From contig NC_082687.1 of NCBI RefSeq assembly GCF_949987515.2, positions 115,611,838-115,675,837 on the forward strand: 64,000 nt of DNA. The letters run 5' to 3'. This stretch comes from Delphinus delphis. Lineage: Eukaryota; Chordata; Mammalia; Artiodactyla; Delphinidae. Below are positions 63,660 to 64,000 of this stretch, piece by piece. The notes under the pieces were generated by a model, which saw nothing but the letters and a program-made list of their open reading frames with translations, was not told the DNA's origin and searched no databases. Numbering within the stretch: position 1 is the first letter of the stretch; each line of letters starts with the position of its first letter. Both the position numbers and the translations under genes were made by a program.

Positions 63660-64000
63660 TTCAAGAATTACTATAAAGGTAGTATCATCAGAAAATATGG
63701 CATTGGTGAAAGAACAGACACTGATAAATGGACAGAATAGAGGGCCCAGAGAATGACCTACACAGTTATAGTCAACTGATTTCTGAAAAAGCTACAGAGG
63801 CACTTCGAGGATAAAGGATTGTGTTTTTAACAAATGGCACTGGAATATTTGGACATCTTTATGCAAATAGACAAAAAAACAAACATAATAAAATAATCTA
63901 GACAGAGACCTTACACCTTTTACAAAAATTAACTCAAAATGAATTTAAGGCCTAAATGTAAAATGCGGAAGTATAAAACATCTAGGAAACACAGGAGAAA
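63660..64000 (+). mobile_element. L1 ORF2 fragment, continues past the window
   Basis: Phrases such as 'gataaatggacagaatagag', 'tagtcaactgatttctgaaa' and 'aaaattaactcaaaatgaat' are in the ORF2 3' region of L1 in sense orientation. The element is 5'-truncated here and runs off the right edge. Confidence 0.85.

Overview
The window is vertebrate nuclear DNA, and its repeats point to a cetacean. Several tRNA-derived SINEs of the cetacean/hippo CHR type begin with the 'acttccctggtggcgcagtgg' head and lie in target-site duplications. L1 3' tails of a late cetartiodactyl type, a cetartiodactyl-type mariner miniature element and old eutherian repeats (L2, MIR, Tigger1, MER1, L1M, MaLR-type LTRs) are also present. 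The species cannot be fixed from this alone. A toothed whale is plausible because the short SINE form at 52563 and 45658 is the one I associate with dolphins (inference from memory).

Only one intact protein-coding gene is supported: a single-exon gene on the minus strand at 54490-55608. It encodes a 372-residue multi-pass ER membrane protein of the TRAM family and matches TRAM1L1, the intronless relative of TRAM1. Its start codon lies at the edge of a GC- and CpG-rich block (about 55590-55935) that looks like its promoter and 5' UTR. In human, TRAM1L1 lies in a gene-poor part of 4q26, and the surroundings here fit that picture.

Layout. 1-13660: AT-rich, mostly unrecognised sequence with a few L1, L2 and LTR fragments and one weak ERV-like reading frame. 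13670-20982: a nearly full-length but dead sense-strand L1 whose 5' UTR contains degenerate tandem monomers. 21795-27305: LTR-like repeats, a GAAA/GGAA/GA microsatellite bracketed by an 18-bp direct repeat, a CHR SINE, and an internally deleted Tigger1 with a nearby inverted copy of about 130 bp of itself. 29226-36302: L2 fragments, a mariner miniature element and an LTR. 36950-40810: antisense L1 pieces, including one L1 with the classic 5' inversion. 41640-49535: L2 fragments (one keeping the YADD polymerase motif), two SINEs and an L1 tail. 52563-56300: a young SINE, the TRAM1L1 gene and promoter, and a MIR. 58170-64000: L1M 5' sequence, an ERV1-type LTR, a MER1/Charlie-type hAT element with perfect 8-bp target duplications, and the start of another L1 that runs off the window.

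I found no new molecular system. The most unusual signals are structural: the templated inverted copy of Tigger1 sequence (25463-25592 versus 26173-26303), the twin-primed L1, the microsatellite between direct repeats, and the monomeric L1 5' UTR. Repeat family names come from memory of consensus sequences and were not computed.
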